Part shown: in pieces, positions 34,826-48,072 of the stretch
How the letters are laid out: each line of letters starts with the position of its first letter
Position numbering within the stretch: position 1 is the stretch's first letter
From: Panax quinquefolius
Lineage: Eukaryota > Streptophyta > Magnoliopsida > Apiales > Araliaceae
Assembly (NCBI GenBank): GCA_020205615.1
Contig: CM035151.1
Span: 16,160,322-16,224,321 of the forward strand
Direction of reading: 5' to 3'
Length of the DNA stretch: 64,000 nucleotides
The notes under the pieces: generated by a model
What the model was told of the DNA's origin: nothing
Seen by the model: the letters and a program-made list of their open reading frames with translations, nothing else
The model's database searches: none
Translations under genes and position numbers: made by a program

Positions 34826-35060
34826 ATCTTTGCACTACAGGCCAAAGATATTCTTCAGAAATCATTCATCTTTGCACTACAGGCCAAAGATATTCATCAA
34901 TCGGTCATGTTCATCTCAACACCTGTTCATCTTTGCACTAAAGGCCAAAGATATTCATCATCGGTCATGTTCATTTAAACACTGCTCATCTTTGCACTCT
35001 GGTGCCAAAGATATTCTTCAGAAATCATTCATCTTTGCACTACAAAGCCAAAGATATTCA
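34826..35060 (-). repeat. Hairpin array, LTR B 5' copy
   Basis: Five ATCTTTG/CAAAGAT inverted repeats start at 34826, 34868, 34929, 34988 and 35031. Loops read cactacaggc, cactaaaggc, cactctggtgc and cactacaaagc. Confidence 0.8.
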
Positions 35061-35742
35061 ATAATATCATCATTTAAGACTGAGGATGATGAAAAATATT
35101 TTTAAAGAAACGAATCCAGTGAAATAAAATGGCAAGGATTAAAGATTAAGGATTCCTACTTTGTTTTATCCATGTTCAAAAATACCTTAAAATAATCATA
35201 GTGGTGTAAAATTCAAGAATGATCAAAACATGGATACAATCAAAGCTAGTATCCGAATAGATATTTTGGACGAAAAGAATAAATTTTATTTTTTAAGGTG
35301 AATAGTGTCAGATATCGTGAATAGGCCGTATCGTGAATAGTAACTCACACACCAAAAGATAGAAATTCCACAAAAAACATCTTCACGCCTTCATGAATAG
35401 TACTCGTGAATAGTAATCGTGAATAGTAACTCATGAATAGTAACTCGTGAATAGTAACTCATGAATAGTAACCCGAGCATGAAAAAGTTCCAAATTTGAT
35501 AAAACTTCAGATCAACATTTCAAAGATAATGATATTGAAGAAATAATATCATTACAAAAAATAATATCCCTTACCTCAAAGAATCGGTACCGGAAGGAAA
35601 GGTCGAAAGTGATCTTTGAATGAAACTTATGTTTGAACAACAACTTTCAAAGTATCTAAATACTCACAAAATACGCTCAATAATATAGGAGAGAAAGAGA
35701 AAACTTTGTTTACGGTGTGATTTTTAATTTAACTTAGCCCTC

Positions 35743-35750
35743 TATTTATA
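35743..35750 (-). promoter_or_regulatory. TATA box of LTR B
   Basis: TATAAATA on the minus strand, aligned with 26971-26978. It would be the promoter of the full gypsy element. Confidence 0.65.
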
Positions 35751-36958
35751 GGAAAATGTTAAGACGCCAAGCAGACTTAAACCCTGCAACTGATGGCTTT
35801 TACTCGCTACTATTCCCACCCACCACATTTGAAAATTCAATTGAGCACATTTCTCACCAACCAAAAGTGGGGCCCACCAATTCTAGAATTTTCCACCAAA
35901 ATCATTTATAACCTAATTTCTGAATCAGTCACCTCTTAAAATTCATAATAAATTATTCGCTCATTTTTAACGGTTCAAAATTTGTGGACATATACTCAAC
36001 TTATATATGTATAACATATCCAAAAATTACAACGATCCAACGGTCGGATTAAATATTATAACTCACACAATAAAGCTGTAATAACACCAATTTGATCTTT
36101 TAATACCTCCAATCCGACAAAATACAAATAAAACATCTCAGCATTAATTCCTTCATTAATAACCACATAAATAAATCCATCATTTATATTCATATAAAAT
36201 AAATATTTCTTATCATATAAATCAATAATTAATTATTCCCAAATAATATTACAGAATCACAATTATAATGACCAGCAGCCTCAGAAAGAGGGGCTTTCAA
36301 TAAGGATCTCTCTTCTTTGGGCGCGATTAGGTGACCAAACCTCTCCTTGAGACGAACTTTCTAGACATTGCCAATAATGTTATCTAATAATATTATTCAA
36401 ATAATATGAATTATTGATCCGATAATGGAAAATAAATGCAAGTGTGACAATTGAAACGGTAATAATATAAAATACCAACGCAAACAATTATTGAATCAAT
36501 AAAATAAACTATTGAGCGAAGAATTACCGTAACAATTATTGAGTAGTGCCTTTCACGTAAGAATCAATAATTGATGCAATACTGGTGCTTCTTTATTCAA
36601 CAACGGCGTATTAGTGTGTTTTAACCACGGGTATTCCCATGATGATAATTGAATAATTACGCCAGTTATTTTTAAACAACTTATATTTGTCGTTTTCTCA
36701 TCCAATCGCTTTTCCGTTATGGGGCCCACACATGGTCGCTAGCTTGTGGTCGCATACGAATATTCCCAGAAAGCGACGAATATTCCACCACCAAACGAAT
36801 ATTCCCCGACAAAAATGAATATTTTATAACCACTTGCTTATTTTGAAATATTTGCTGATTTTACCCCTAACTATCCACATTAATCAAATCAACCCTTACT
36901 ATTTCAAAATAATAAATAAAGGAAATTCCTTTTTATTTAAAAAATTTTTGGTCTTACA

Positions 36959-39319
36959 AATCTGATAGACAACAAGTTTTAGATCAACAACTGCAGCGGA
37001 AACAACAATTCATTAGAAGAGTTAAGTAGAGAATGAAATCTACTATCATCTATGAATTTAAAAGTCCATCATCGATATTTTATCCCTGTAACATCAATCA
37101 ATATACATCTTGAATCAAATAGTCATCTTTGCACTACAGGCCAAAGATATTCATCAGTTGGTCATGTTCATCTCAACACCTGTTCATCTTTGCACTACGG
37201 GCCAAAGATATTCATCGATTCTTTCGTGTTCATCTAAACACTTTTTATCTTTTGCACTACAGGCCAAAGATATTCATCAGAAAATCATTCATCTTTGCAC
37301 TACAGGCCAAAGATATTCAGTTATATCATCATTTAGGACTGAGGATGATGAAAAATATTTTAAAGAAAACGAATCCAGTGAAACAAAAGAACAAATATTA
37401 AGGATTCGTACTTTACACAATCTAAGTTTAAAAATACTTCAAAAATAATCAGAGTGGAGTAAAATTCAAGAATGATCAAAACATGGATACAATCAAAGCT
37501 AGTATCCATAATAGATATTTTGGACGAAAAATAAAAATTTAATTTTTCTGTGAATAGTGTCGTATTCGTGAATAGTGTCGTATATGTGAATAGTGTTGTA
37601 TACGTGAATAATAACTCCGACACCAAAAGATAAAAATTTCACAAAAATATCATCATGCTTCGTGAATAGTAACTCGTGAATAGTAATCCCGACATGAAAA
37701 AGTTCCAAATTTGATAAAAATTTCCAACCAATATTTTGGCATAATGATATTGAAGAAATAATATCATTTTCGAATAAAATAACATCCCTTACCTCAGAAA
37801 GAATGGTATTTCTGACTGGAATATTGGATATAATATTGAAAGAACTTGCACCGTATAGCAATACTTAAAGTACTAAAATACTCACAAAAATACGCTCGAT
37901 ATTATAGAGAGAGAAAGAGAGAGAAATCTTTAGTTTCTGGTGTGATTTTCAATTCTAACCTAAGCACCCTATTTATAGGAAATTGCTTAGAACACCAAAG
38001 CAGAAAATTTAATATAATATTAATATAATTACAAAATATTCAAGCCCACCTCTAGATACTTGAATTCAGCAATTAACATGTGCAAGTGAGGGCCACCAAA
38101 GTACAAAAAATATTTTTCTAACAAAAATCATTTAAACTCCAAAAATCAATTCACACCCGATATACCGAAACTTCAATAATTCATAATAAATATCCCTTTT
38201 ATCAGAAAATTCGAATCTCTTGATCTGTTATAGAAAATTCAATTCTCTACAACTTTGCAGAAGAAAGTTTTTCCAAATTCCAAACAGAAATTGACCGAAA
38301 TCTACATACGGACGATTTTACAGGCTATAATCAAATTTCAGTCAAGAAATGAGGTCCACCGACACACAAAATATGTGTTAATTATTTAATGCAACAAAAA
38401 TACTCTTTCTCCTCATATACTCATATATCCCTCATTCATTGTAAAAATATCACCATTATTATATTATAATAATATTATTTTATCAGAAAAGATAAAATAT
38501 CAATTTTAACAATTGTCACTTTAAAAATTTTCTCCATCTATATCCACATAAAATAAATATTTTTCACATCATATAAATCAATAATTAATTATTCATAAAT
38601 AATATTACAGAATCACGAGATTTGGCAACCAGTAGTTCACAGAAAGAGGGCTTTCAATAAGAATTTCTCCTTCTTCGACGCCTTGCAATTAGGTGACCAA
38701 ACCTCTCCTTAGATGTAATTTTCTAGACATTGTCAATAATGTTATATAATAATATTATTAGGATAATATGAATTATTGCTCGATAATAAAAAAATATTGT
38801 GTAATGACAATTATTAAAACAACGATAATATAAAATATCAACGTAGCAATTATTGAATCAATAAAATAAAATATTGAGCAGTAATTATCGTAACAATTAT
38901 TGAGTAGTGCCTTCTTACGTAAGAATCAATAATTAGTGCAATACCATGTCTTTCTTTGTGCAACAACGCGTATTCTTATGTTTTAAACCACAGGGTATTC
39001 CAACAAAAGATAATGGTAACAATCATATTTATTATTTATAAACAACTTATACTTGTCGTTTTCTTCATCCAATCGCTTTCCATTATGGGGCCCACACACA
39101 AGGTTTGCGTCATCGCATTACGAATATTCCCAAGCAATGAGAATATTCCACGACCAAACGAATATTTCAAACAACAATGAATATTTTATAACCACTTGCT
39201 TATTTAAAATATTTGCGCATTTTACCCATAACTAACCACATTAATCAAATCAACCCCTTACTATTTTAAAATAATAATTAGAAAATTAAATCTTTATTTA
39301 TAAAAGTTGGGGTCTTACA
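36959..39319 (-). repeat. LTR B, outer copy, proximal part
   Basis: It runs from TGTAAGACCCC (read leftward from 39319) to 36959, next to the full element's 5' LTR. It contains the hairpin array (37125-37320), 'gtgaatagt' repeats (37545-37690) and a TATA box in 'cctatttatagg' near 37970. Gypsy integrase DNA and a polypurine tract at 39320 onward show it is a 3' LTR of a second element. With 25088-25496 it would make about 2.77 kb, the normal LTR size. Confidence 0.8.
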
Positions 39320-41267
39320 ACCTCCCTCCTTATGAAATTTCGTCCTCGAAATTGGCGTATGCGTAGACACGCTCCTTCCTATCCAAGATCTTGACTGGTA
39401 CCTCCTCGTACGTTAAATCTTCTGCTATCTTGTCTGGTTCTAACTCAATAATGTGGTTCGGGTCATCCACATATTTACGTAACATCAAAACGTGAAAAAC
39501 GTTATGAACACGCGTCATACTTGGCGGTAAAATGTGTCTATAGGCCACAGTTCCTATTCGATCAAGAATTTCAAATGGACTAATAAATCGAAGGTTTGAG
39601 CTTTCCTCACATCGCCGATTCTCGCTTTTGGAATAACGACTTCTTGCATCTTCTTCTTCATATTTATCGATTAAAGTCGATTCTAATCGTATATTTACTA
39701 TCTTCACGTAGGTTCTTGGAATCCTTAACTCTATCTCCATCTTCTGTAAGTCATACGAAATGGGTGTTTGTGTTAACAATATCGCACTCGTAACCACATA
39801 CGATTTTCTACTCAACACGTCAGCTACCACGTTCGTTTTTTTTCCAGGATGGTATGGCGAAATGAGTCTCCTCTTGAGTTCTTCGAAGCTCTTCCCACAT
39901 TCCTTACTCCATTCGAATTTTGTATCTCTACGAGTCAACTGTGTTAATGGAATAGCGATTCGAGAATATCCTTCAACGAATCTCCGATAATAACCAACTA
40001 AGCCTAGAAAGCTACGTATTTCGATTACCGACTTAGGTTGTTCTCAACTGTGACTCATATCCCAACCTTGAATAGCACGTCATAATGACACCTATCAGTT
40101 TGTTATCGCACGAATATGGCGTCCCCTACGGAGAGTCTGACTTCGGTGCATTCCACAAAAGAAGTCACCAGATAAAGGCTCGGGTACAAACTTCTACAGT
40201 TGAATTTTTAACTCCTGAAGTTCAATAGGAGCCATGAGATTTTAGAAATGGGTTTTTGTCTGGGGTTCAAAGTCGATACAAAATTCAATATCACACTTTG
40301 GGAGTAAGCCAAGAAATTATTCAGGAAATACATCAGGAAATTTACTAACAATAGAAATATCATTCAAATCTGACATATTTTTGTTTATGTCCATAACATG
40401 GGCTAAGAAAACTTGACATCCGTTTTTCAATAAACGAATGACTTTATGGCTTGATATGAAAGTGTTTGACTTCAATGGTTTGGTTCTTGAATTGAATAAC
40501 GAGGTTGCTTAGGAATATGAAAACTAACAACCTTACGAAAGCAATCAATTTTGGCGTGATGAGTAGTTAATCAATCAATCCCCAAAATCACATCAAAAGC
40601 AAGTATCTTTAAAGAAATAAGGTCAACGGGTAATGTGATGGTGCCAACTTGGATCAAACAAGATTTATAAGCAATTGGATGTAATGAAAGTTTCTCATAG
40701 CGGAGTTTCAATGAGATAAGTCAAAGTCTAATTTTCTCCTGAGTCAAGTTTAAGCGTTGAGTATAAGCGGGAGAGATAAATGAATGGGTAGAACCGATAT
40801 CTAATAAGGTATAAACTTCGTAAGAATTTATAATTAACTAACCCGTGCTAACTTCGTTCGGGTTCCTCGCATTCTGACCAGTCACGAAAAACGCTCTTCC
40901 AAGAACCGTTGACTTTGACTTTTCTGGGACAGCCTTTTGAGTCACCATCCCCGCTGGATTGGGTTTCGCTACCATACAATATCGAGCGATATGACCTTCT
41001 TTTCCACAATTATAACATACCTTGGAAGGTTGTGAACAATTTGGACTTATGTGTCCCTCTTCTTCGCATCTGTAGCATCTAACTGGCGATCTTTCTCCTC
41101 CTCTAAAATTCGTTACTGGTGTTGGTGCCGACGTCTTACCGTCATTGTTAAATATTCACTTCTTGAAATTTCCACTTGACTCACCTTTCCTATTATCTTG
41201 ACCATGATTACCACCGAAGTGGTTACCATTTCTAGCATGATAATTTCCTCCACGATGGTTATCATTG
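39320..41267 (-). pseudogene. Second gypsy internal region, heavily deleted
   Basis: Minus-strand order: gag zinc region with NHRGG-type residues (41260-41160) and a zinc knuckle near 41010 ([18 protein letters not shown], partly decayed), then protease 40900-40560. RNase H start is at 39938-39850 (MTRRDTKFEWSKECGKSFEE), fused to its end (YHPGKKTNVVADVLSRKS). The linker to integrase follows, then the integrase C-terminus (RFISPFEILDRIGTVAYRHI; VHNVFHVLMLRKYVDDPNHI; EEVPVKILDRKE). A single 202-codon frame spans 39938-39330, but it is a chance fusion of RNase H and integrase pieces after deletions. The copia element starting at 41268 cuts it within gag. Confidence 0.88.
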
Positions 41268-42802
41268 TGTTGGGAGAATGCATATTATGATTTGATGTTT
41301 TAATGCATGTGTTCATGATTATTTGTAAGGTCCTTTAAAGAATATATGTACAAGGACTTAGTGATAGATCAAAATTGTTAGGTTGATCTAAGCTTTCAGC
41401 GTGTATCATTACGTTACAGAATGTATAGATAGAAAGATCAAAAGCTGTTAGGTTGATCTTGAGATGTAATAGATTAGTCTTGAAGAAATCGTAGTGTATC
41501 AATCGATCAACATTGCGCGAAGTCGAGGCAAAAAGCGTAGAACTGAAGATTGTAGTGTGCGCGCTTGAAAGGGGACTCTTCGAAATCGTAGAAGTGGTCC
41601 CAACGTTCACTGAAGCTAACTCCACGATCGTAGTGTGTTGAAGGAAGCGTGAAGTTTATAAGTCAGCGATCGTAGTGTGCTCTCGGGAGCGTAGAAGTCA
41701 ACAACACGAAGCAAGATAAGATCGTAGTGCATGAAAGTTTAAGAGAAATCGTAGTGTTCTCGACTGATAGCATCGTAGTATGCAAGTCAAAGCCACTACG
41801 ATCTTAACCGTAGAACATCACGATCCAATCGTAGAGCATCATATGTCTCATGTCAGAAAACGTTAAGCCTCATGAGTTGTTAATTCAACATACGAGGAAT
41901 GGATCCCAGATCCTGCAGTGCTCATCAGTCCCAGAATATATGAAATATCCTTAGTATGCAACAAAGAAGCGTATTGAAGAAGCTAAGGATAGTACTATGG
42001 ATAAGAGGGACAAAACACCTTTTCAAGTGGTAGGTGAGAAAGCAGCCTGCAGTGTCAGTGAGCCAGAATGCAGAATTCAGAGATGTGCAGAAATGTCTCC
42101 ATCGCAGCACAGAAAGTTCAGAAACATTTAATGCCACAACGGATGGATCCAACGGATAGTTTTCAACATCACATATATACAGATCAAACAGATGAGAGAG
42201 AGGAATAAGCAAGCAAACATTCGACGTGAAGAATTCTCTAAGGCTCAACTCTACGATATGAGATATTGAAAAGCTTGCTTTCATTACTCGGTTCTTAATG
42301 AACCGGTGCTTACGACAAAGCGAGTAGCAACCTTGAGAACCTTGACAACAACAACCATCAATCAGTGAAGAAAAATACCAAGTCTGCTTTGGACTTGAAG
42401 AGTTAAATAGTGAAGCGTAAGAAAGCCAAGTCTGCTTTGGACTTGAAGAGTTCAAGAGTGAACTAGAAGTTCTGAGGCTGGCTGGTGCAGAAGGAATACA
42501 TGTGATTAGGAAGATTGTAAAAGACATCCTTAGTGGATATCCTACTCGTTGAGTAGAAGAGTGGACTAGGAGCTTTGAGTGCTCGAACCACTTAAAACAA
42601 ATATTATGTGTCATCTATATCTGCTATAAGCGCTTTTACTCACTGCATTTCATAACTCCATTGTTTGGTTAAGAAGATTAAAACAAATACTAATTCCGCT
42701 AAGTTTTAATCACTATCTAAGAACAAGTTTAAAATAGAAAAGATTTTCAAATATCTATTCAACCCCCTACAGATAACTTGTGCTTTCTACTAAGAACTAA
42801 CA
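41268..42802 (+). repeat. 5' LTR of a SIRE/Maximus-type copia element
   Basis: It starts TGTTGGGAGAATGC and ends CTAACA immediately before a tRNA-Met-type primer-binding site, giving about 1.53 kb. A TATATA run at 42174-42179 precedes a leader. The first 650 bases are dotted with more than ten ATCGTAG/CTACGAT motifs. It interrupts a gypsy gag at CATTG (41263-41267). A matching 3' LTR was not found, so I cannot confirm the ends by comparison. Open frames on the minus strand here are shadows. Confidence 0.75.
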
Positions 42803-42804
42803 AT

Positions 42805-42816
42805 TGGTATCGAAGC
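42805..42816 (+). other. Primer-binding site of the copia element
   Basis: TGGTATCGAAGC follows the LTR end by two bases. It matches the tRNA-Met-type site of plant copia elements apart from small changes. Confidence 0.75.
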
Positions 42817-42919
42817 GGGTTCTATTTTACTGACTTATACGCTTTAGTAGATCCAAATGGGACTCGTCTTAAGCGAATCCAGGGGCCAGGGGAGGCGTGA
42901 AGCCACCGATGTGCAACAA

Positions 42920-44990
42920 GGATAAATTTCTTCTTGGAAAGTTAGAATGCGCTTACATGGACTCGATAGATGAAGATCTATTTGAGGCCCCATTCTTAAT
43001 GGGCCCTATATACCAACAAAGCTTGCACTGACCATTGATGAGACAAACAAACTACAAATCAAAGTGAAAGAAGAATGGGATGACATAGAGAAGAAAGCCG
43101 TCAACTTGACAAAAAGGCTAAGAACATCTGTTTCAATCCTTGGAGGACGATCTGTTTTTGACAATGTTGTAAAGCGCAAAAGCGACGAGGAAGTTTGGGA
43201 AGCAGCCTTGTTGATCATACGAAGGAGGGCGAAGAAGTTAGAGAACAAGCGAGTCTCTTCTAACACGGTGATGCGAGATGTTTGCTTTCGTATGCAAGGC
43301 AAAAATGTAAGCGCCACTTATGAAAGATTCAACATTACGCTTTCGACTCTCTACGGCGTATGGAAAGATCTATCTAACAAAGATCGACCATAAAGTTCAT
43401 GAAACCCTACCGAAAGCAAGTGGGATGCCAAGACCCACTGCAATAAGAAGTCAAAAAGAATCTTAACGAGATGACGGTTCAACAAGCGTATGGCAATCTC
43501 GACATACGAGCTAGGAAGGTGACCCAACGTCTTTGAAACCCTTTCGGAAGGAAGAAAGAAGGAAAGGGTGTTGCTCTCAAAGCAAGCGAAAGTGTATCAA
43601 AATTCATCATTGAGATTGAATCGGCGATGATGAAGGCGATGATGACGATCTTGCCATGATGGTAAGAAAACTAAGAAGGTTAAATGCGTCAAGGCAAAGC
43701 TAGGTAAGCAAAAAAAAAGGTGGCAACTACAATAGCAGGAGAAAATAAATGATCTATGCTACAAGCTGCGAAGAAGCTGGGCATTTCATTGCCAACTACA
43801 ACAAACCCCTAAGAGAAGAACTAAAGAAGAAAGCGGCATGGAAAGAAGGAATACAAAGGAAACAAGAGGCCTCATAAAAGAGACAAAGGCTGGTAGGTTG
43901 GAGGATCGTGGGTGATTAGGATAATGATTCAAATGCGGACTACGGAGAGGAAGAAGAACCACAAATGGCAATCGTGCTTAATGGCCAAACATGCAAAAAG
44001 ACAAACAAAGCCTCGACATTCACTGATGTAAATCTCGATGAGGTATTTGATTTTAACTCACCTGATGTAGATATGAATGACTTAAGAACTACACTGCGTG
44101 GCATAACCAATTATCTACATCAATACATAAAGTGGTTCAGAGTGTTGTCCAAGGATCATTCACATCTTCAAGAGGAAAAGAAGAAAGTTCAAGAAGAGCT
44201 TGAAAGCTTGACCCTTCTAAAAATGCGATCTTCTCCCAAGCTTGAAGTGAGAATGAAACTTTAAAGCAGACAAACACACATCATGCACAAAGAGAGTCTA
44301 AGCTAACCTCTAAAATTGAGGATCTAGAGAATACTATCTCTGCATGGAACAAATCCTCATCATCCATGGACTGCCTGCTCTCTAGTCAGAGAAACACATT
44401 CGACAGAACAGGCTTAGGCTTTGAGGAATCCATCTCAGAGCTAAGTGTGGAAAAGAGAATGGAAACTAGCTCTGGTAATGTCTCAGGCTTTAGTAGAGGC
44501 ATTGTTTTTGTTAAATCCTCACAGTTGGAAGAACTAGTTCAACCTTGTTCTCTGATTCTAGTTATACTCGAGAAGTAAAGGATCACTGCGGCTGATGCAG
44601 GTTTCGTAAAGGAGAAGAGTATGACCTCTACCTACCAACCTCGAAGAATCGTGAAAGTCAAGCAAAACTAACTCTACGAATCTCTTTGGGAAAATACAGA
44701 TGAGAGTAAGGCTCACTCATCACTATTTATGAAACCTAAAGACACGATGGAAGAAAAGAATCGATTCAGCGAGAAGGCTAACTAAGGAACCACATAAGTC
44801 CAGTGGAGGATGAATCACACACACACGCTGGCGTGCATCATAATAAATGTGTCATATGTGATAAGTATGGTCATAAAGCTACAAAGTGTTATTATAACTC
44901 CATGCATGTGAGACCCAAGACTAGACAAGTTTGGGTTCCCAAAGGCACTAACATTGAAGGACCCATGCAAATATGGGTACCAAAATGAAG
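42920..44990 (+). pseudogene. Copia gag, frameshifted
   Basis: Pieces in several frames: an N-terminal LECAYMDSIDEDLFEA (about 42940-42990); KVKEEWDDIEKKAVNL with DEEVWEAALL (43050-43220), as in the UBN2-type gag domain; a damaged first zinc knuckle with EEAGHFIANYNKP (43765-43810); an acidic and coiled-coil stretch (43965-44264, HLQEEKKKVQEELESL); and a second intact CCHC knuckle, CVICDKYGHKATKC (44848-44889), just before the repeated phrase VWVPKGT / IWVPK. Two knuckles with that phrase between gag and protease are typical of SIRE/Maximus elements. Gag would package the element RNA. At least five frameshifts or stops break it. Confidence 0.85.
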
Positions 44991-45032
44991 GTTAAAATGT
45001 TTTGACAGGAAAAGAACTCCACGACCTCAACA

Positions 45033-46290
45033 TGGTATCTAGACAGTGGATGCTCAAGGCATATGACAGAGAACAAAGCTCTGCTATCTAACTATGTAGA
45101 AAAGGAGGGTCCCTCGGTCATCTTTGGAGATAAGCTTGGCAAAAGCGAAACAAGAGGATATGGCTCTGCTTTGGCAATGGTGCAATATCTTTCGAGAAAG
45201 TAGCTTTATGTGGAAGGACTTCAACACAACCTTCTAAGCATCACCAACTCTGCGACAAGGGTCATCAAGTAACATTTCTCAACAATCAATGTCAAGTCAG
45301 AGATCTGAAGACATATGCCATAAAGCTAACAGGAACAAGAGAAGGAAATGTGTATACTATAGACCTTGGTCAACTAAGCTCTGATGAAACAATATGTTTT
45401 CAAGCAAAAAGCATCCAGGAAATGAAATGGCTATGGCATAGAAAACATCCCACTTAAACTTCAAAAGCATGTCCAAGCGGCATCAAAGGATCTCGTGGTT
45501 GGTCTACCCAAGTTCAACTTTGTGAAAGAAAGGCCATCTGATGCTGCCGACTTGGAAAGCAAACCGAAGCTCATTCAAGAAGCAAGGCGCTTGACTCCAT
45601 TGACAAACCCCTGCGGTTGCTCCACATGGATCTCTTTGGGCCAATCGATAAACGGTCTTGGAGGAAAAAGATACTCTCAGTCGTAGTAAATAACTACACA
45701 GATTCACATGGGTATTCTTTCTAACTTCAAAGGATGAGACGACTCTCGAATTAATCAAGATGTTGGTGGTGATGAACAAAAAGGAGAGAAAATCAAGGCC
45801 ATAAGGAGTGATCATGGTAGAGAATTGATTTCTCGAAATGGATCGATTCTGCTTGAACAATGGCATCGGTCATAACTTCTCGACTCCACGAACTCCTCAA
45901 CAAAATGGAGTTCTTGAAAGAAAAAACGAGAACCACGATAGAAGGTTTGGAAGGACTCTCTAAAGAAGAACCCATCTGCTGAATACTTAGGCGGGAAAGT
46001 ATCAACAACTTGCATCTACTGCACACACAAAACATATCATTAATTCACTCTACGATCAAGAGACACCTACGAGTAATGGAAAAGAAGAAAGCCAAGTGTC
46101 GACTATTTCCGTGTCTTTGGTACGTGCATGCTATATTCTCAACAATGGAAAACAATATCGACAAAATTCCATTCAAGTCGGATGAAGGGATCTTTATTGG
46201 ATATGCCATAGGCAATGAAAGCTTACAGAGTGTTCAACAAGAAGACACTGAGTGTCGAAGTCTCAATACATATCATCTTTGATGAAACTG
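45033..46290 (+). pseudogene. Copia protease and integrase, frameshifted
   Basis: The protease starts WYLDSGCSRHMTENKALL (DSG catalytic triplet at 45042-45050). The pre-integrase zinc region is at 45346-45460 (GNVYTIDLGQLSS, then MKWLWHRKHPT). Integrase core pieces follow: DLFGPIDKRSW; FTWVFFLTSKDETTLELIK; IRSDHGRE; TPRTPQQNGVLERKN at 45600-45935, in shifting frames. The core end is 46080-46290 (CYILNNGKQYRQN in one frame, FKSDEGIFIGYA in another). In family members these cut the polyprotein and insert the cDNA. The domain order protease-integrase-RT is the copia signature. Confidence 0.87.
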
Positions 46291-46639
46291 ACTTAGACAA
46301 AACAATGCCTCAAGACACTACGACCGATAGTGCAGACACTACAAATGAAGTCGTCGAGCTAAACACTACGATCGTAGTGCCAGATAGTGAAATCGTAGAG
46401 CGTGATAATGAGATCGTAGAGAGGTTAATTCAAGACAGCGAGCCTCCACTCCAAGAAGAAGAGATAGACCTTGAAGACTTAAGACAGGAAGGCATCGTAA
46501 GGCGATGTCCCAACCGAGAATAGATGGGAAAAGAGATCACACTCGGGATCTAATCATTGGAGATCCGGAGTGCAAAGTCGAAAACAAGAGCTGCTACTTT
46601 CGGAATGAATGCTTACTACCTAAGCTTCTCATCACGAGA

Positions 46640-48072
46640 TAGATCCAAAGAAGACAGAAGATGCTATAGAAGACTCCAGTTGGATAGAAGCCATGCATAA
46701 AGAACTCAACCAATTTGAACGAAGCAAAGTGTGGAGATTGGTACCAAGACCAAAGTGGCATCCTGTCATAGGAACCAAGTGGGTCTTCAGGAATAAAATG
46801 GATGAAGATGGAGTCATTACAAGAAACAAGGCAAGATTAGTGGCAAAGGGCTATTCTCAAGAAGAAGGCATTGACTATGATGAGACATTTGCACCTGTTG
46901 CCAGACTAGAAGCTATCAGAATCTTTCTTGCCTTTGCTGCTCACATGAAGTTCAAAGTCTTTCAGATGGATGTCAAGAGTGCATTCCTAAATAGAGAGCT
47001 TCAAGAAGAAGTCTACGTAGAACAACCTCCAGGTTTCATCAATCCATCTCTTTCCAATTATGTCTATAGATTAGATAAAGCTTTATATGGTCTTAAACAA
47101 GCACCTAGAACATGGTATGAAACACTGACTAACTTCTTAATAGAAAATGGGTTCACTAGAGGTAGAGTAGATACCACATTGTTTCTTAGAAAGCATAAGG
47201 ACAAAGTCTTGCTCATGGGTGAAATTTGAATTTCTTCCTGAATTTGTAAAGTGAAAGAGCATGATGATGAAGGAATATTCATCAACCAAGCCAAATACAT
47301 CAAAGACTTATTAAAGAAGTATGGCATGGAATCACCTCTCCCATAAAAAACCAATTGCTCCTCGCATGACCAAGCTTCGACAAGGATGAGAATGGTAAGC
47401 GTGTTGATATAACTCAATACGGAGGTATGATAGGTTCTCTTTTAAACTTAGCGCGATGGAGACTAGATATAATGTTTGCAAAATGCATATCGCTTAGATT
47501 CGGGCTAACCCTAAAGAGTCACATTTATCTGCTTTGTAAAGAGGATCTTGGTATCTTAAGGGTACACCTACTTGGGGTTGTGGTATCCCGAGGAATCCTC
47601 TTTTGAACTAATAGGATACACAGATCTTGACTTTGCGGGATGCAAAATAGATAAAAAGTAGTACCGGTGGCACTTGTCAATTACTAAGAGCAGACTTGTG
47701 TCTTGGTTCGGTAAAAAGCAAAACTCGGTGTCCACTTCAACTGCAGAAAATTTGAATACATTCTTCTTTGGAAGTCTTTGTCTTTCGAGATCCTTTGGAT
47801 GAGAAATTAGCTAGGCGACTATGGGTTTGATTTCAAGTTTATACCTATACCTTTGTGATAATCAAGTGCCATAGTAATAACTTCATAATCTGTTAAGCAT
47901 TCAGAACCAAGCATATAGAGATAAGGTATCACTTCATTAGGGATCGTATGCGAAATGGAACTATTTCTTTACAATATATCCCTACTTGAAAATCAACTTT
48001 GCGATGTTTTTACTAAACCATTAGATGAATCCAGATTTAACAAATTAATAAGTGGTAGGACGGACTCATTGT
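46640..48072 (+). pseudogene. Copia reverse transcriptase and RNase H; RT lacks YVDD
   Basis: A 178-codon frame (46693-47229) holds the first two thirds of an RVT_2 domain: [71 protein letters not shown] and [16 protein letters not shown]. It then reads KDKVLL directly into MGEI. In related elements a stretch with the catalytic YVDD box separates these two phrases, so about 35-50 codons are deleted. Shifted frames continue with GIFINQAKYIKDLLKKYGME (47270) and RNase H-like DLDFAGCKIDKK (47620-47660), ending near IRDRMRNGTISLQYIP (47935-47985). The upstream DVKSAFLN aspartate is kept. Strongly SIRE/Maximus-like. Confidence 0.9.

Larger units (their letters stand above)
34260..36958 (-). repeat. 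LTR B, 5' LTR of the full gypsy element (2.70 kb)
   Basis: It is paired with 25497-28193 and starts TGTAAGACC when read leftward from 36958. It carries a TATA box (35743-35750), the GTGAATAGTAACT array (35395-35475) and ATCTTTG/CAAAGAT hairpins (34826-35060). The pair is much more alike in AT-rich DNA than near CG-containing sites, where small indels cluster. Confidence 0.9.

Noticed and set aside
25492..36963. Target duplication for the full gypsy element
   Set aside because: Flanks read AACAT and AATCT; they do not match, although a longer loose similarity exists. I cannot claim a duplication.
39330..39938. A single intact 202-codon protein
   Set aside because: It is RNase H and integrase pieces of a gypsy element fused by deletions, with key catalytic parts absent.
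41925..42614. 229-codon minus-strand frame
   Set aside because: Antisense of the copia LTR and leader; no domain, and the true coding strand is plus.
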